Positions 26,901 through 41,900 of a stretch of DNA of 64,000 nucleotides are shown here, piece by piece; within the stretch, counting starts at the first letter, position 1, and each line of letters begins with the position of its first letter. The notes beneath the pieces were generated by a model. The model searched no databases and was not told the DNA's origin. It saw nothing but the letters and a program-made list of their open reading frames with translations. Source of the DNA: Vanessa cardui (lineage: Eukaryota; Arthropoda; Insecta; Lepidoptera; Nymphalidae); NCBI RefSeq assembly GCF_905220365.1, contig NC_061140.1, positions 622,501-686,500 on the forward strand. The letters are read 5' to 3'. The position numbers and the translations under genes are program-made.

Positions 26901-29900
26901 ATCGCAAACTTCTAAAATTATCAGTGTTTCTTTACTATATTGTTCATGTATTATATACACAAACCTTTCCCTTGAATCACACTATCTTTTAAAAAAAACC
27001 GCATCAAAATCCGTTGCGTAAATTTAAAGATATAGGGACAGAGAAAGCGACTTTGTTTTATATTATGTAGTGATGGAACTCCTATACGGCTCGCAGTTAG
27101 GGTGCGATATGGGGCAGAATTTCTTACTATCTTTAATCAAATTTTGTGTATGTGATGTGATGTCATATGATGTACGAAATATAGTTGGTCTTTTTCAAAG
27201 TTTTTTTGCTGAGTTCGATTACAGCTCTTTCGAGGGATCCTTGTAGTTCACGCCGCGTGACGTATTAAATCCGCATTTTCGAAAGTCTATATTTGCTTTA
27301 TTCGCAAGTTTCCTTTGAAATTGTCCTCGAAGTAGTTTCTGACTCATATAAACGGAACGCTTAATCTATCCATATTAAAAAAAAATAGTTAGTCAACATC
27401 AGCTTCACTTAAAATCAAAAAATAAATAAAATTTTAACAAAAAGAAAAACCGACTTCAAACAAAACACTATTTTAAAACAAATGAATATGCACGAAAAAG
27501 TAATAAAAATAATTGCGTATTCAACATATTTTTTAGAGTCTTCCTAAGTTAAATGAAATGAAAAATATTAGACTACTTAAAAGTCGATTAACGATTATAT
27601 CATGTAGTTATAATTATTGTTATATTTGGAGTCGGTGTCAGCCAATAAAACCCTACAGTATATCTATCAAAAAACAATACGAGAATACTTTAACAAATAT
27701 GTTTTTTACAAATTACCTTTTACACAATAACAACTGGATCAATCAAGGGGCTCGTATCGCTTCTTTCTTTTGATTGTTGGGGCAAGGGCACCGTGGCTGA
27801 CACCGGCTCCAAATATACCAATAACTATAACTACATGATATAATCGTTAATCGACTTTTAAGTAGTCTAATATTTTTCATTTCATTTAACTTAGGAAGAC
27901 TCTAAAAAATATGTTGAATACGCAATTATTTTTATTACTTTTTCGTGCATATTCATTTGTTTTAAAATAGTGTTTTGTTTGAAGTCGGTTTTTCTTTTTG
28001 TTAAAATTTTATTTATCAGTGTACATAAAAGTATGTAAATGTTTTGACTTTTTGTCAATTGACTATCCAGAAAAGAAATTTAATTATACTTACTCTGGCG
28101 ATTGTGCTGTTATAATCGGTGTCAAATGCAAGAAGTAAGCTGTTAAGCCGGTCGCAATAATAGACCCAACAATCAGGACGAACACAACTGGTTTCACAGC
28201 GCGTCTGCATTTAACGAAGATGAGGAGCAGCAATAGACCGATGACGTGAAGCTGCATGTCCGCCGCCAAGTACCTGAAGTAACATCAGTAAATCTAGAGA
28301 AGACTATAAGTACTTAATATTCTTAACATTTTAATTTCTTATTTTTTATTATTGAAATAGGCCAGTGACGCGAGCAAAAGCCACTCAATTTTGATGCTCT
28401 TAATTTGTTTTAAAATTATTTTGAGCTCGGCGAATAAAAAAAACTTAAAAGGAAATCTCCACGGTCAGGGTTAAATACTGGGACATATGTATTGATCAAA
28501 CTGAATTGGTGCAATAAGCTTCAAGTCTTAGACGGCACAAGCTGGTCCAGTAAATACATATTTCTGAATTGTAATAGGTAGTTTGGAAACAAAAGGAAAA
28601 TATGAATAAAGAATCTCGTATATATATAGGCTATCTAGGTATTAGCTTAATTTGCTACAGCCGTATTAGGAAATAAACTAACCAGGTGTGTCCCATGCAG
28701 AACTTGCCGAGAGGTATGTAGTTGTGTATGTAGAGCGCGTGGTACCACCAGCGCTCGGAGCAGTCCTGCGCCTCTCGCTCGATGAGCCACACCCACTGCG
28801 GACCCGATCCCAGGTGCGGGTACCACGTGATGGTGAACCACAAAGCAAATAATGCTACTGGTGTTAACCTATATACATTATAAAAAAAATTAAAAAATGC
28901 GAAAGTACGTAAAACAAATTAAAACAATAACGAGCTTAGTAAAACAATATTAATCTTTACATATGATAAAATTGGAGTGTCTCTTTGTTTTTTACTAAAT
29001 GCATGTACATGTGTCAAACACGGTACACGGTAAATATGTCATATTTTTATTTTTCAATTTTTTTCGAGAGTTTGTTTCGGCTAATCTCTGGAACGGCTGA
29101 ACCGATTTTGACGAGGTTTTCACTGACGGATAGCCGTTGTAATATGAATAAGCTTTGGCTACAACAATAGCTTTTTGTTAAATTCAAACGCACAATAGCT
29201 CGCGGGCACAGCTAGTTAAAATTAGGATTCATTGGACTTTGACGAAACTATTGTATCGTCGCCTAGCCGCGAAGATTTATGTCACAGTTCCATTGTCAAT
29301 CGTCAAGTACTCAGAGAATATGTTAATCGAATCAGATGATTTAAAACATAATAGAATTAAATCGTAAATATGTTATTATTTTAAATGACCTTATATAACG
29401 GTTAGCGAACGACAGCAGGCATTTGATGAAAGTGAACGAGCCGGACTCAGTATAGATCAGCACGAAGTATGTCGTGAGGAAGCCGGAGATGGAGAAGAAG
29501 ACCTGCATCCACAGCGGAGTGTTAAACGCCGCTTTACCGCCCAGCTGTTCAAACATCTGAAAAAAAATATAATTTAAGTGGGACCTGGATAAGTGAAATA
29601 CCTCCAAAACTGGAACTCATGCTGCGGTCCCATCACTTTGGCATTGAATTACCTCTGTTAGTTTCGCCAAACCATTAAACAGATCATTCGACAGTTCACA
29701 ATCTCGCGAGATAGATGACAATATTACGGTATTTCAAATTTTAAGGTAACATGAACACGCGAATCACGTACTTAATTTTGGTTTAAATCTCGTTTCAACT
29801 TAAATATCAGGAAGGAATGTCCATGTGAGCATTCGTGCTAGAAAAGGCGCGAAACCTTTATAATCAAGCCTGTAAGACCTGCAGCTGATAAGTTACAGAA

Positions 29901-32900
29901 ACATGACTAAAGTAACATAATTACTATTGATACAATATAATACTAACGTGTTCAATGAACTCTGGATTGTCAATGTACGAAAACACGTAGATTAAGGTAA
30001 CGTGTGTGAAAATAACGCCGATTGTTCCCAAAAATCTGTAACATAAGCAAACATTAGTTGAATTTATAAATAAAAGTTACACAAACAAAAAGCTAATTAA
30101 ATACTTTTCGTTATATACCTGAGTCCCTCCAAACAAGCGAGGTCTTTTGTGCGATAGTCGATTTGCGATTCAGACCTGATTCGTTTAAAGATTTGCCAAT
30201 TTTGTTTCAACGAAAAGGCGAGCAGAAACTTGTTATCTGTAAATAAACGAATTGATAAGATAATAAAGTAACTTGTTTCAAAAGTGAAAGTTTCTTATTA
30301 AGACAAAGAAGATCCAGACATTGGATACAAATGTTATTTTAGTAATAATAAATTGCATTATGTGAACTAATAGACAAGCTGTATAAGATTAAAATTGTAT
30401 CACACGATGGAAAAGGAAAAAAAGCGAGTCGTTGATTCAGTGTTAAAATTGAGAAGATCGCTCAAATGTGACACTGTAGTTTTTATCATTTATCTAACTT
30501 ACTGCGCAAAATAACGGAGAACACGGCTAGTAGTAAACATATAAGTCAATATAAAATTTTTGAGCCGAGATGTCCCAGTGGCTAGAACGCATGTATCTTA
30601 ACCAATGGTTACGGGTTCAAATCCAGGCAAGCACCATTGAATATTCATGTGCTTAATTTATGATTATAATTCGGGTGAAGGAAAATATCCTGAGGAAACC
30701 TGCATTTGTCTAATTTCATAGAAATCTGCCACATGTGTATTCCGCCCACCCGCACACACCCGCAACAGCGTGGTGGAATATGTTCCAAACCTTCTACTCA
30801 AAGAAAGAGGAGACCTTAGCCCAGCAGTGGGAAATTTACAGGTTGTTGTTGTTTTTGAAATTTTAATTAAGTTTATATCACTACCAATATGCAAAATCAA
30901 AATAAAATTTATTTAAGTAGGCTTTTACAAGCACTTTTGTATCGTCATTTGACAATTAAGTGAAGCTACCACCGGTTCGGAAAGTATATGATTATACCGA
31001 GAAGAACCGGCAAGAAATTGAGTAGTTATTCTTCTACATTTAATAAAATACAAAAATTCTAGTTAATACAATTATTTAAATTAATATATCCTGCTTGGAA
31101 GTCAACAGGTATAAAAATTCCTACATACCCGCAAAACGAGCACATCGTCCGCCAAAAATGTGTATTCCTGTTGCCAGCGACGTTAACACCAGCAGAGATA
31201 AAACTACGATGTTGAAACTTCCCGTAGACGGACTTCTATACACCGTTTCAGGTGTTTTACAAAAATGCAACGTCAACACCTTCGCCTGAAATTGTAAAAA
31301 ACATTGTATATACGAATAATCTATACATACATATAATAAAATTGGAGTTTATATTTGTAACATTATTATAAATAACCACTTATTACTAAATGCATATGTA
31401 TGTATACATGGTGCATATACTAAAATGACATTTTCAATTATTGTCTGCCTGTCTGTTTACTCCGGTTAGCAGATAGCCGATGTAATTTATAAGGAGTAAC
31501 TTAGGCTACAACAATAATTCTTTTGTTGCATTCCAAATCACACGAAGACAAAAAGTAAAGACTGGAAGACAATAAATGAAATTATTATTAAATATAATAA
31601 TTTAATCTAAGAATACACTAGTAGGTAAACCATACCTGCAGTCCATACTCCTCCAAGCTATTGTTAAGGCAGCGCTCAGCAGCATCGCTCCAAGTGTCCG
31701 GCCCCTCAACCCCACACTTGCTGATGCACACGCCTCGATGTACCAACGTCCGGTTGTAATGCTTTTGAGTTTTTGAGGAATATGCCTGAAGAAATACATT
31801 TTGCTTTAATAAATAGATAAACATTTTGTATGGACACTCATACATATTTTCTAGCGCAGATAAAATCTTAAAACTAAAGTTTAAACATTTTTTTTCACAC
31901 ATTTCTCCGCTGACATATGAAATAATCTCGTATACTAATTTACGAGGACAAACTGTTGTAATTTGTTTATAAACGCCGCAAAAATATTATATATACATAT
32001 ATGTATAGAAATGTGTATTGACTCCTGTGAGAAGTTCTACTTCAGTGTAATTAAAAATAGATTTTAATTGGATGCAAATAATTAATTACATTTTAGTATT
32101 AATAATTTACTTATTTATAGTACAATCATTGTTATAATTATGTTAAACTTGTAAAAAAATGTAAATAAGAAAAAGTGTTAAAGTTGCAAATGGTTCAAGA
32201 CAAGTAATTTTTCAATTAAATGAAAATAATTCGTTAGACGTTTTCGATAGATTTATTAAATTTTTTTAATCTTAAAGATAATATTTATTATGCAAATCAT
32301 TTTAAAACAATAAAACATTTTTTCTCACGACGCTGATGTAATATTAAATCTGTTTACATAGATATTAAAAGGCAAACATTTATAACTTTCGGGTGTGTTA
32401 ATGAAATAAGTAAATACTATTTTAATTTATGATATTTTGACGGCAACGAGTACTGCATATTTAATTTAATAATTTATTCTGTAATTTAAAAACGATGTAC
32501 CACTTTAAAGTAAATTTACAAAGACAAGTACATATTGTACGATCGAGGAAGGACTATTCTATAGAACAATTTCGAAACTCATCACAGAGCACGACTGTGA
32601 AATGTCTCATGTTACTACTTTAAATAGTAATAGTATTACTGTAATTAGATTTAGAACATTTTGCGATTGATGCTAAGTTTTTTAGTATTCAAAATCGATT
32701 GATTTGAACACGATAATCGATAAATACACTTATGTCTATATGACGTTAGTTTTCAATTAAGTTTGCGAACAAATTTTTATCACTATGTCGCATACAAGTT
32801 ACTTAACTAATAATTCATTCGGTAATTCCATATCGGAGTTCATCTCGTAATATTAAATTTGCCTTAAATTAAATATACGAGAAAACGTTTTTTTTTTATA

Positions 32901-35900
32901 GAGATATATTTTAAGTCATATGTATAAATTTTAATTAATCAAAAAAAGTTTAGACCTGTAATTGGTACTTATCGATTACGTTATTTAAAAATTCATATTT
33001 GGTTTCTTTGATCTGTCCAATTAAGTATTGATCCAGGGGTTAAAACATGAGAATCTTAACCAATGATTTCGAGTTCAAGGCCGTACAAGCACGATTGTCA
33101 CGAGTACTTCGTGCTTAATTTGTGTTATTTCGTGCTTTACGGTGAAAGAAAATATCCGTGTGTATCGAACCCGCATAGCAAAAAAGGATCTCTCAAAAAT
33201 GGGTTACGTATAGGGCGATTAGGACAGTTCATTCTCTTGACTATACTGGCTGTGTTCTCATTTTGACTCCACTATCGCTTACCATCAGGTGGAAAAGTCA
33301 TATAGCCTACCCGGTTTGTAAAAAAAAGGTTGTTACTTTCTTCACAATGTTGACATTCTCATGCTTCGAGAACCATGTAAAACTTATCATCCTCGAATAT
33401 TTTTACTGCACCGTAAAAGCTTAGCGGAGACGTTTGAAGCTTGTGCAGGAGATCTGCACGGTTTCAGGGTACAGACCGTCGTAGCAAACAGCAGTCATGT
33501 AGGTCAGGGGACACATAAAACGACGCGAGGACGTTGTATGGTACGTTAATAGTAATGTGTTAAGTCTCTAACTTAAACCAACATTATAACACATGACCTC
33601 ACTCCTTCAAACAATGTAATTTAGTGGCTTTAATATTTAATCTTCGCTACACTACCTACATATAACATTACAAGCTAATCTATGTCTATGCTACATTACA
33701 ATTCAAAATCAAAATAAACTTTATTCATGTAGACTTTTACAAGCACCTTTGAATCGTCATTTTACAATTAAGTGAAGCTACCACCAGTTCGGAAAGTAGA
33801 TTCTACCGAGAAGAACCGGCAAGAAACTCAGTAGTTGCTCTTTTTTATCATTTAAAAAATACAAAGTCATGTTAATTAAATACAATCATTTAAATTAATA
33901 TATCCTGCTTGGAAGTCAACAGTCTATGAAGAAGAAGCTGCTAAAATGTTTTATTGGTTATTAATATTATTGGTATATATTAATATTTTGACTAATTTAA
34001 ATTTCTAATACATATTTCAATATGATAGTGCAGGGTGAGACTTATTACCTGTAAGTAGTACAACTTTTTCCATCATAATATTGAGATGTATTTCTTTTTT
34101 TATTTTAATTTGATATTGTATCTAATGTTGGTAGTTATAATGAAAAACAAATAAAATAGAATTTATTAAATAGTCTTTGTTTGTTTTTAATATAGTTCTG
34201 TATAGTCATGGATCGTTTTGATCTTAGCGTAATGTTATAATGTCTTTATTAATATTTCATAATCAATCATTCGCCCTGTTATTGCTTCCGAGAAAAAACT
34301 GGCACAAAAAAGTTACAACCGACAAGACGAGGTTACAATGATATAGTATATAGAAATAATATAGTAAAATAGAAAAATGTAATCTTCCTTAAAATAATAT
34401 AACATATCCCACATTTAATTATTGAAAAATCCGATTTAAGAAATTTCCGATTATTTAAAAAATATTGTTATTCCTTTTCTCCTTTGTTGTTTTAAGATAT
34501 ACAGATCAGGCCCTTGTATACCCTACAAACGAGCGTTATTCCTGAGACTACCGCGTTTAAGCAAACTAATCAACTTTTTATAATAATACAATTAATCATT
34601 TGTCATGATACTATTACTCATTGATACTAAATGTAAGTTATGAAATTAATAAAAAACATATGAATTATTTGACTAGTTAACCCTGATTTTTGAACTCGGT
34701 TTAATGTTATTTACCATTAGATATATGGCGACCTCTAACAGCAGTAACTAATAATAATCAGCTGTTTAATTCAAGGTAGATGTTACGAGCCCTTTGAATG
34801 TTTATTTTGAAGATTAAATATATGTAATCGTTTTTTTCTTTATGCGTTAATTACGTGAAAACTACTGATCGTATCGGTATGTGATTATGACGAATCGACG
34901 CATAATTGTCGGCTTATTATTATTAGGTTGTTTATTTTTTTTAATTCCGTTGAATTTTAAAATATAAACAGCCTCTTTTTTGTCCAGCGAAGCGAGCAGT
35001 GTGACCAGTTGTAAAATAAGTTTAACCAGCGTCGATATAGATGTGGAAGATGTGAATCTTAACCAGAGTACCATTATGTGATAGTCGCAGAGTATAAATG
35101 TCAGAATTTCAGATGTTCGTTTAACATAATGTCTTGTTCGTACATAAAAAATAATTTAAAAAAATATATTCTATATAAATATTTTTCTTTACAATTGTAT
35201 AACTTAGTATTTTAGCATATAGTAATAAAACTTGTTACAGATAGGTACGTTACGACAAAAACTAATAATAACATATTCAAATAATTATATAATTTAAAAA
35301 TATTTAATCATCTAACTTTTTATGTTTTGATTATTCTTTGTTAATAAATTAACATTTGAAGGTTATTGGATTAATGTATTATACGAATATTATCTTGAAT
35401 CACTCAATGACATGTACCAGAGACGATATAAACGATTTCACTTTCGAAACAAATTTAACGTTCTTTAGTAAACATTTCTTATATAACCTCCAAAAGTAAA
35501 ACGATCAAATAGATATATTTAAATCTTGTGTGTTGTCTAATGCCTTAATATCATCAAAACTTCGTGCGTACAATAATCTGCTACATATTACATATATTTA
35601 CTCGGTGACAGAGGGCTTTGTGCAAGCCCGTCTGGGTTTACCCACTCATCAGTTATTCTACCGCCAAATAACAGTACTCAGTATTGTTGTGTTCCGGGTT
35701 GAATGGTGAGTGAGCCAGTGTAACTACAGGCACAAGGGGCATAACATCTTAGTTCCCATGTTGGTGGCACATTGACGATGTAAGTTAATATATCTTACAG
35801 CTTCATTGTCTATGAGTGATGGTGACCACTTACCATCAGGTGGCCAATATGCTCGTCTGCCAACCTATACCATAAAAAAAAAACAATTAAATAAAACTAT

Positions 35901-38900
35901 TTATAACGGATGAATCGCGTATATTAATTATTTTTAAACATCCCGACGTTTCGAGCACTTTGCAGTGTTCGTGGTCACGGGCAGACAGTCTGCCCGTGAC
36001 CACGAACACTGCAAAGCAAAATTAATATACGCGATTCATCCGTTATAAATAGTTTTATTTAAATGTGTAATCATCGCGAAAATTTAAGACAAAAAAAAAA
36101 CAATTTAGTGCTTATTACAATAATCTATCCTTAAACCCCTTAATTATTTGTTTGTAAATAGTACGTATAAGATGTAACAACATTATAAGTTGCTTGTATT
36201 CAGGTCGAATAAAATGCTTACCAGTTTCCAAGAAACAATAAATACAAACGTTGCGACAGCCTTTCGAAGGATGTTTTAATGTCGAATTTGTTACTTTTAC
36301 TTACAAGACATTGAAATCGGAAAACATTTTGTTGTGCCAAGACTTCAATTTTGTATGGAAGTCGGTTGGCGGAATGTGAAATCATTAAACCTACGCCTTA
36401 AATCTGCTAACATCCAAAATTCCAAGATGCTATTGAGACTATTTTTTTTGCTGTGAGTTTTGTATCCTAAATCTTAATGTCCCTATAAGCTAGCCATAAT
36501 CATTATATCAGGGAAGTAGTCATGAGTTCGGTAATATGAAAAAATTTAAAAATAAAATATATTCAATATATTCAAATATATTCAATTGTAAATATTCAAA
36601 ATTGTTTAGTTTAGATAGTTTACTTATGTTCTTATCTTTATTTTAATTTATTGTTGTTATGTAATAGTCTTTAATTAGCTTTTTTTACGTTCTGTTTATT
36701 GTCGCTTAACTTTAATTTTGTGCATGCTTTTATCACCTATAAGTAAGATACCACTAGTCTTAGTTTTTATTCACGTATTTGGAATGTTTTTAGTGTGTAT
36801 TTTGTTGGTGATCTAATAAATAAATAAATAAATGAGTTTAACACATTCCAAAAATGAAGTAGGTTATCAATTAATATATATTTTTGTTACACACTTTTCT
36901 AGCATTTAAGAATTGCTTTTGATTTTTAGTTTATACCTGTTTTTTTAGTTTTGGACGATACGACGATACGAGAAAAGAATAACTCCCCAAAGGGTGAAAA
37001 AATACATTAGGAAATTGTTCTTATAATTTATTTATTTTAATATTTTTTTTAATTATATTTTACATATATTTATATTTTAAAATTATAACTATTTTAAAAG
37101 TGTATGAAAGTAAAAATAATTCCTTTCTAAACTAGCGTATCTTAAAACTCGTTTATGTGTATTGCAAGCATGTTACTGTCCTTGACTCACAGTTCAAATT
37201 TTTTGCACAGTCAATATTCCGACAATCTCTTATTCTAACAAACACTTTTAAATTTCGAATCACGTGCTCCAACAACTCGAATGGCAGAAGATTAGGCCAG
37301 TGACCATATATGACAATGAAAAAAAAGATTAATAATCTGTATTTCGTGATCGTTTAATTATGACATTTGAATGAATGGTTTTGTACGTAAATTCATCTGT
37401 TTGTTTTGCCCTCTCGGCTAATAAAAGAATGAATGATTTTAAACGAAAATAAATCAATAATCGTTTGTTTAAAACTGCATCTACTGGTTATACGAAGTAT
37501 TTAGACTACACAAATAAGTTGTTGGTGAAAGTCATCACACAATTTACGAAATTTTGTCATCAGCTGTGTCAGATAGGCCTGTTTGAAGTTTTTTTTTTAA
37601 ATAAAAAAGTCCGTCAATTTCATTAATGAAATCAGTCAAGTCTGTGTATAATCCGTGAACAAATAATTACTACATAGTGTCCGCTTTTATTATTACTTAT
37701 ATTATATTTGTTTATTTAATTTATATTTAGCATAAACAACCACACAACGATTTAAAAGTGCTCTATAGACTATTTATTTAGAAAGATTAATTATACATTA
37801 TATATAGATTACGTTAACATTTAGCGCGGCTAAAACGTATTAAGTATATTACTAATTTCTATTTTAATAATGGAAAGGGTACATGGGTCATTTGATCTTT
37901 AGTGGTCACCAACGCCCATAGACATTAACATTGCAAAATTTATTTTATTAACATCGCATTATGCTTAACAACAATATTAAGAGTTGCTGTTTAGCGGTAG
38001 AAAATTGTTTGATGGTAGACTAGACTTCTGTGTAGAAAGTTATAGCAAGTAAACCTGGAATATGAAGATAATAAAATGCAATGATACCTTTAGGTAGTCA
38101 AATAACGGCGAAGGGCTGGACGACACCAAGGCTGCGTCCACGATGCAGTAGACATCCTTCGGCCGTTGGCATTGCGACCACTCGTCCAAGTGGAATAGTG
38201 GCGGCAGATCAAGATATGTTGTATCTGTAAAGGAAAATGACATTTAATTTCAAAAACATGTTTTTATTTGTGTGCAGCCTTTAAAAAAATATATTAAATG
38301 ATATACTTAGTAACAATTAATTTCTTACTATTAATTGTTGTTTTTAACGAATATTAAATGCTATTCCAATTTTAAATTTTCTTACAACCAATCGATAATT
38401 GATGTTTTATAAACACAAACTAAATAATAAACCTGAAATTCCAATAGTGCTTTCCCGGATATGTACTTGGAATCATTGATTAAAAATTACGTCTTTGAAC
38501 TTTTGAGCCAACATCAGTACGCCTAGCTACCCGCCCCTGACGCACACGGGTGAAATAGGGGTAACATAAGTTTTATATTGCATAATAAACACAAAAATAA
38601 TAAATACATTTTTTCAAGTAAGGGAGTTAAATCTCTCGGGCTTTGTATACTACAGTATAGATACAAACATTAGTTTCGATTCATTTCTTAAATTGACGCG
38701 AAAATTAAAATGACACGGCATGAAAGTCCGTAAGCGGTGAGTGACTTTGTTTTATACGTTGTTGTACTTTTTCAAATTCATTTGCGCCGCGAGGCCGTGG
38801 CTGTTTGTTGCCAGTGGCGGCGCAAGATCGAATCTTAATGTTGGCAACAGTTTGCGAAGCCCTTGTTTTTTTTCAAATTTCTGGCGCGAGGCCCTTTACA

Positions 38901-41900
38901 CCGCGAGGCCGTGGGCGGTGGCCCACACCGCCCACGCCTTACGCCGCCTCTGTCAGTAAGTAAAATTTTAGCGCTTTTTCTGACATAGGTAAACAAATTG
39001 AACGCAACCGAAAAAAATATTTTCTCATTAGTATGGTATACGCTTTTCCAGCTCAATAGCTTGGTGGAACTTCAAAAATTTTAATTGTTAAAATAAAACA
39101 TTGTAAATATCAAAAGCTCATAAATAATGCATGAGAAACTTGCGTTAAGATTAAACGAAAACGTTCATAATTATTTATTCGAACATACTTATGGAATACG
39201 TGAATCAAAAGTAAGCGATACGAAACAATTAATTAATTAATTTAGAAAAATGTGATGGATGGATATAATGTTGTCAATGTTATAACAATTAACGAAAATG
39301 TTAATTAAATGTATAACACGATGGCACTATTCTTTAATAATTTTATGAATACTTTATTTATAATTTTTACACGGGTGTACAAGAATAATTTATTTACTTA
39401 TCAATTATTATTATCAGTATAAAAATGTCTCCTAGGCTTTTTACTTAGCTAATTGTCTACTTGAAACTAAACATAATTTATGTTTAGATTCAAAATGTAA
39501 AAAAATAGTCTATTTATTACGAAAAAAAAAAATTTAAATGTTTCAGGTAATAAAAGAACTTTCTACATTTTTTGCTCTTTTTGTAAGCAGTATACATTAT
39601 TTAAGTATTTAATTAAATTATACAAGTACTAGTTACAAAAAAATACATTAAATAGTTGCATTGGTTTAATTTATTGGTCTATTATAAATATGTTCTATGA
39701 GTAATATCGGAAAGTTCTACAAGCTACTTTAGTCAAACATTTTTATAAAAAGTTAAATATTGTTTATTAATGAAATACCATGCGCGTCAAATACCATTCT
39801 AATTGCTTTAAAATAATACTGCAATGTTTACAATCGTTTCTAAGTTACTATTATTTGGTGTTGTGTAAACACCGACCCGCGCAGGATACTAGTAAGAGCG
39901 TCATTAAGAACCAGTTTACCGTGAACTACTAAAACCTTTATAAGATCTACGAAATTTTCCATAAATATATTTTAGATATATTTTATAACTTCGACAGGGC
40001 GACCAGCGTGATATGAAACGTTCAAGGTTTGTATTATTAATCAAATATTAATCTATTCTTCAAATATTAATGCCAGGTCATGAATTATTATTAGCCTAGT
40101 AAGGTTATGAATCAAACGGAAAACGAGAATACCGAAATTAATTTGGGAAATGACAAGGATAAAAAAGGAATGGTTCTCTAGTAAAAATAAATGTCGCCTC
40201 GTAGGACTGAGCTACATCATATGAACGTTTTTGTCCACAGCTGGACATAGGCCTCTCCAAGTGCACGCCACTGTGCTGACTGAGGTTAGCGAACCTTTAT
40301 ACGTTTTTTAAACCATACACGAGTATAGTCTACGCTAGTCGTAAAATAAGTGAAGTTAAACAAACCTAGATTTACGTAATCCAAACGATATTAACATTCA
40401 TTACGACATTTTTTCGCAAATCCATAATGATTATCATAAATATACAAGCTCTCGACCAATGATATCGGGTCAACTCGGTGTGAAATGTTTGTTATTTCGA
40501 TGTTGTCCTCTTGTTCTTGGCATAGACATAAATTTATTCCTCAAGCACAAACTCAAATTACTTTATCCAATATAGAAGCATTACACTTACTTATTGATTG
40601 TCAAATGAAACAACAGTACCGGTTCGGGAAAGAAAATAACCCAGACCTGAGAAGAACCGGCGAAAGAAACTTAGCGGGGCTTTTTTTCTTGTTTATTTTA
40701 TTATACATACATTTGAATATGAAGTTATCATCATTAAAATATTGTTTTAATCACGTGTACGAAATTTAGTATGTTCTTTTATAAAACTATGAATAAAACC
40801 CTCATCGAAAGAATGTTTGTACTAATTATATCATAACGTTCCTCTGATGAAGATCTAGACACGTGGTAGCGTGTCAGCCAAGTTCAGGTCAGACCTTAGT
40901 CTACAATACATTATTCTATGTTATAAGGTGAAATGTTATATTATGTAGTATTAAATGAATTTCAGGAAGGATAATGGAACTTGGCACCCATTTAGATCTC
41001 ACTTCTTTGTCGTTGAAATCAACAACCAAGCTATATTTCATAATTCTGAACTTGGCTCTCATTTTACATTTATGTTTTGGATAGGATGTTTCGTTTCACC
41101 ATCCATCCCCTGGAGCATTATAAACATAGGTAAATACATCAGCGGTTCTTGCCCGAACTTAAAATGTTAACAGTAAAGAAACTGGTCTATATATTGTATT
41201 TTGCTTTATTGTTGTATTTAAATAAAGTTGATTCGTAATAAGGTCGCCGACTCTCTACTTTATGCAAGTGGGTCAAACAATTTTAAATAATAACAAGTCA
41301 CCTTTAATTATTTTTCGTTGGCCTTTTACATCACCTCATCAACATCGTTCTAGCACATTATAGGCGCTGTGATCAAAACTTTGAATCAATCTTTTCGAGA
41401 GATATCAGGATATAATGAAGTTGCTTTTGCTGTATGCTTCTGTACTAATAAGTACTAATAATCAACTATTAATAGAACAACATTTAATAATACTTAAATA
41501 AGAATATATTAAATTGTTATTAAAAAAACGGATAAATTAAAACAATAAAAAAATAAATAAATACATACGTAGGTATGTAATAAGATTTAGGGTGGGTTAC
41601 GCTTTTTACTATGGATGGTTTCTATTAGTTTACAATAAATGAAAATGTTGACGATAGCAAACTTAAAAATCAAATACAATACCTGCCACTATTTTTATGT
41701 CTATGGATCATTATATTTATAATAACATTACCCTAATAATCCATATTAAAGCATTCATATTTTATTAATCCAAACGCTACTAGTAGAAGCCTTTCCAACT
41801 TTAGTAGGTGGGCGCATGTTAACACAAATTATTTGAAAGACAAACATAGTGTTTGAATTTATATTAATAACAATATTACTAACGTATTAATAAGTAACAT

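Larger units (their letters stand above)
26310..28016. mobile_element. composite transposon island in intron 9 of nrf-6-like copy 2
   Basis: The left end has AACCGACTTCCAAAAGGAGG followed by a long poly-T (26350-26374), a repeat start often seen in Lepidoptera. A type D Helitron-like piece (26822-27080, reverse) and a large inverted repeat (27421-28016) follow. Near the right end TTTGAAGTCGGTTTTTC is the inverse of the left motif, so the whole may be one element with short AACCGACTTC inverted ends plus nested insertions. Confidence 0.45.
31787..38087. other. intron 2 of nrf-6-like copy 2
   Basis: About 6.3 kb, the largest intron here. It carries a worn SINE A (33040-33170), a LINE tail (33702-33922), repeat E (35602-35882), a palindromic element (35884-36095) and a worn repeat E piece (37860-38035). 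The rest (31900-33030, 33930-35590, 36100-37850) is AT-rich with nothing I recognise. Confidence 0.6.

Noticed and set aside
22000..36000. Possible CRISPR-like or satellite array
   Set aside because: Repeated words here are dispersed SINE, LINE and repeat E copies, with no regular spacing or unique spacers.
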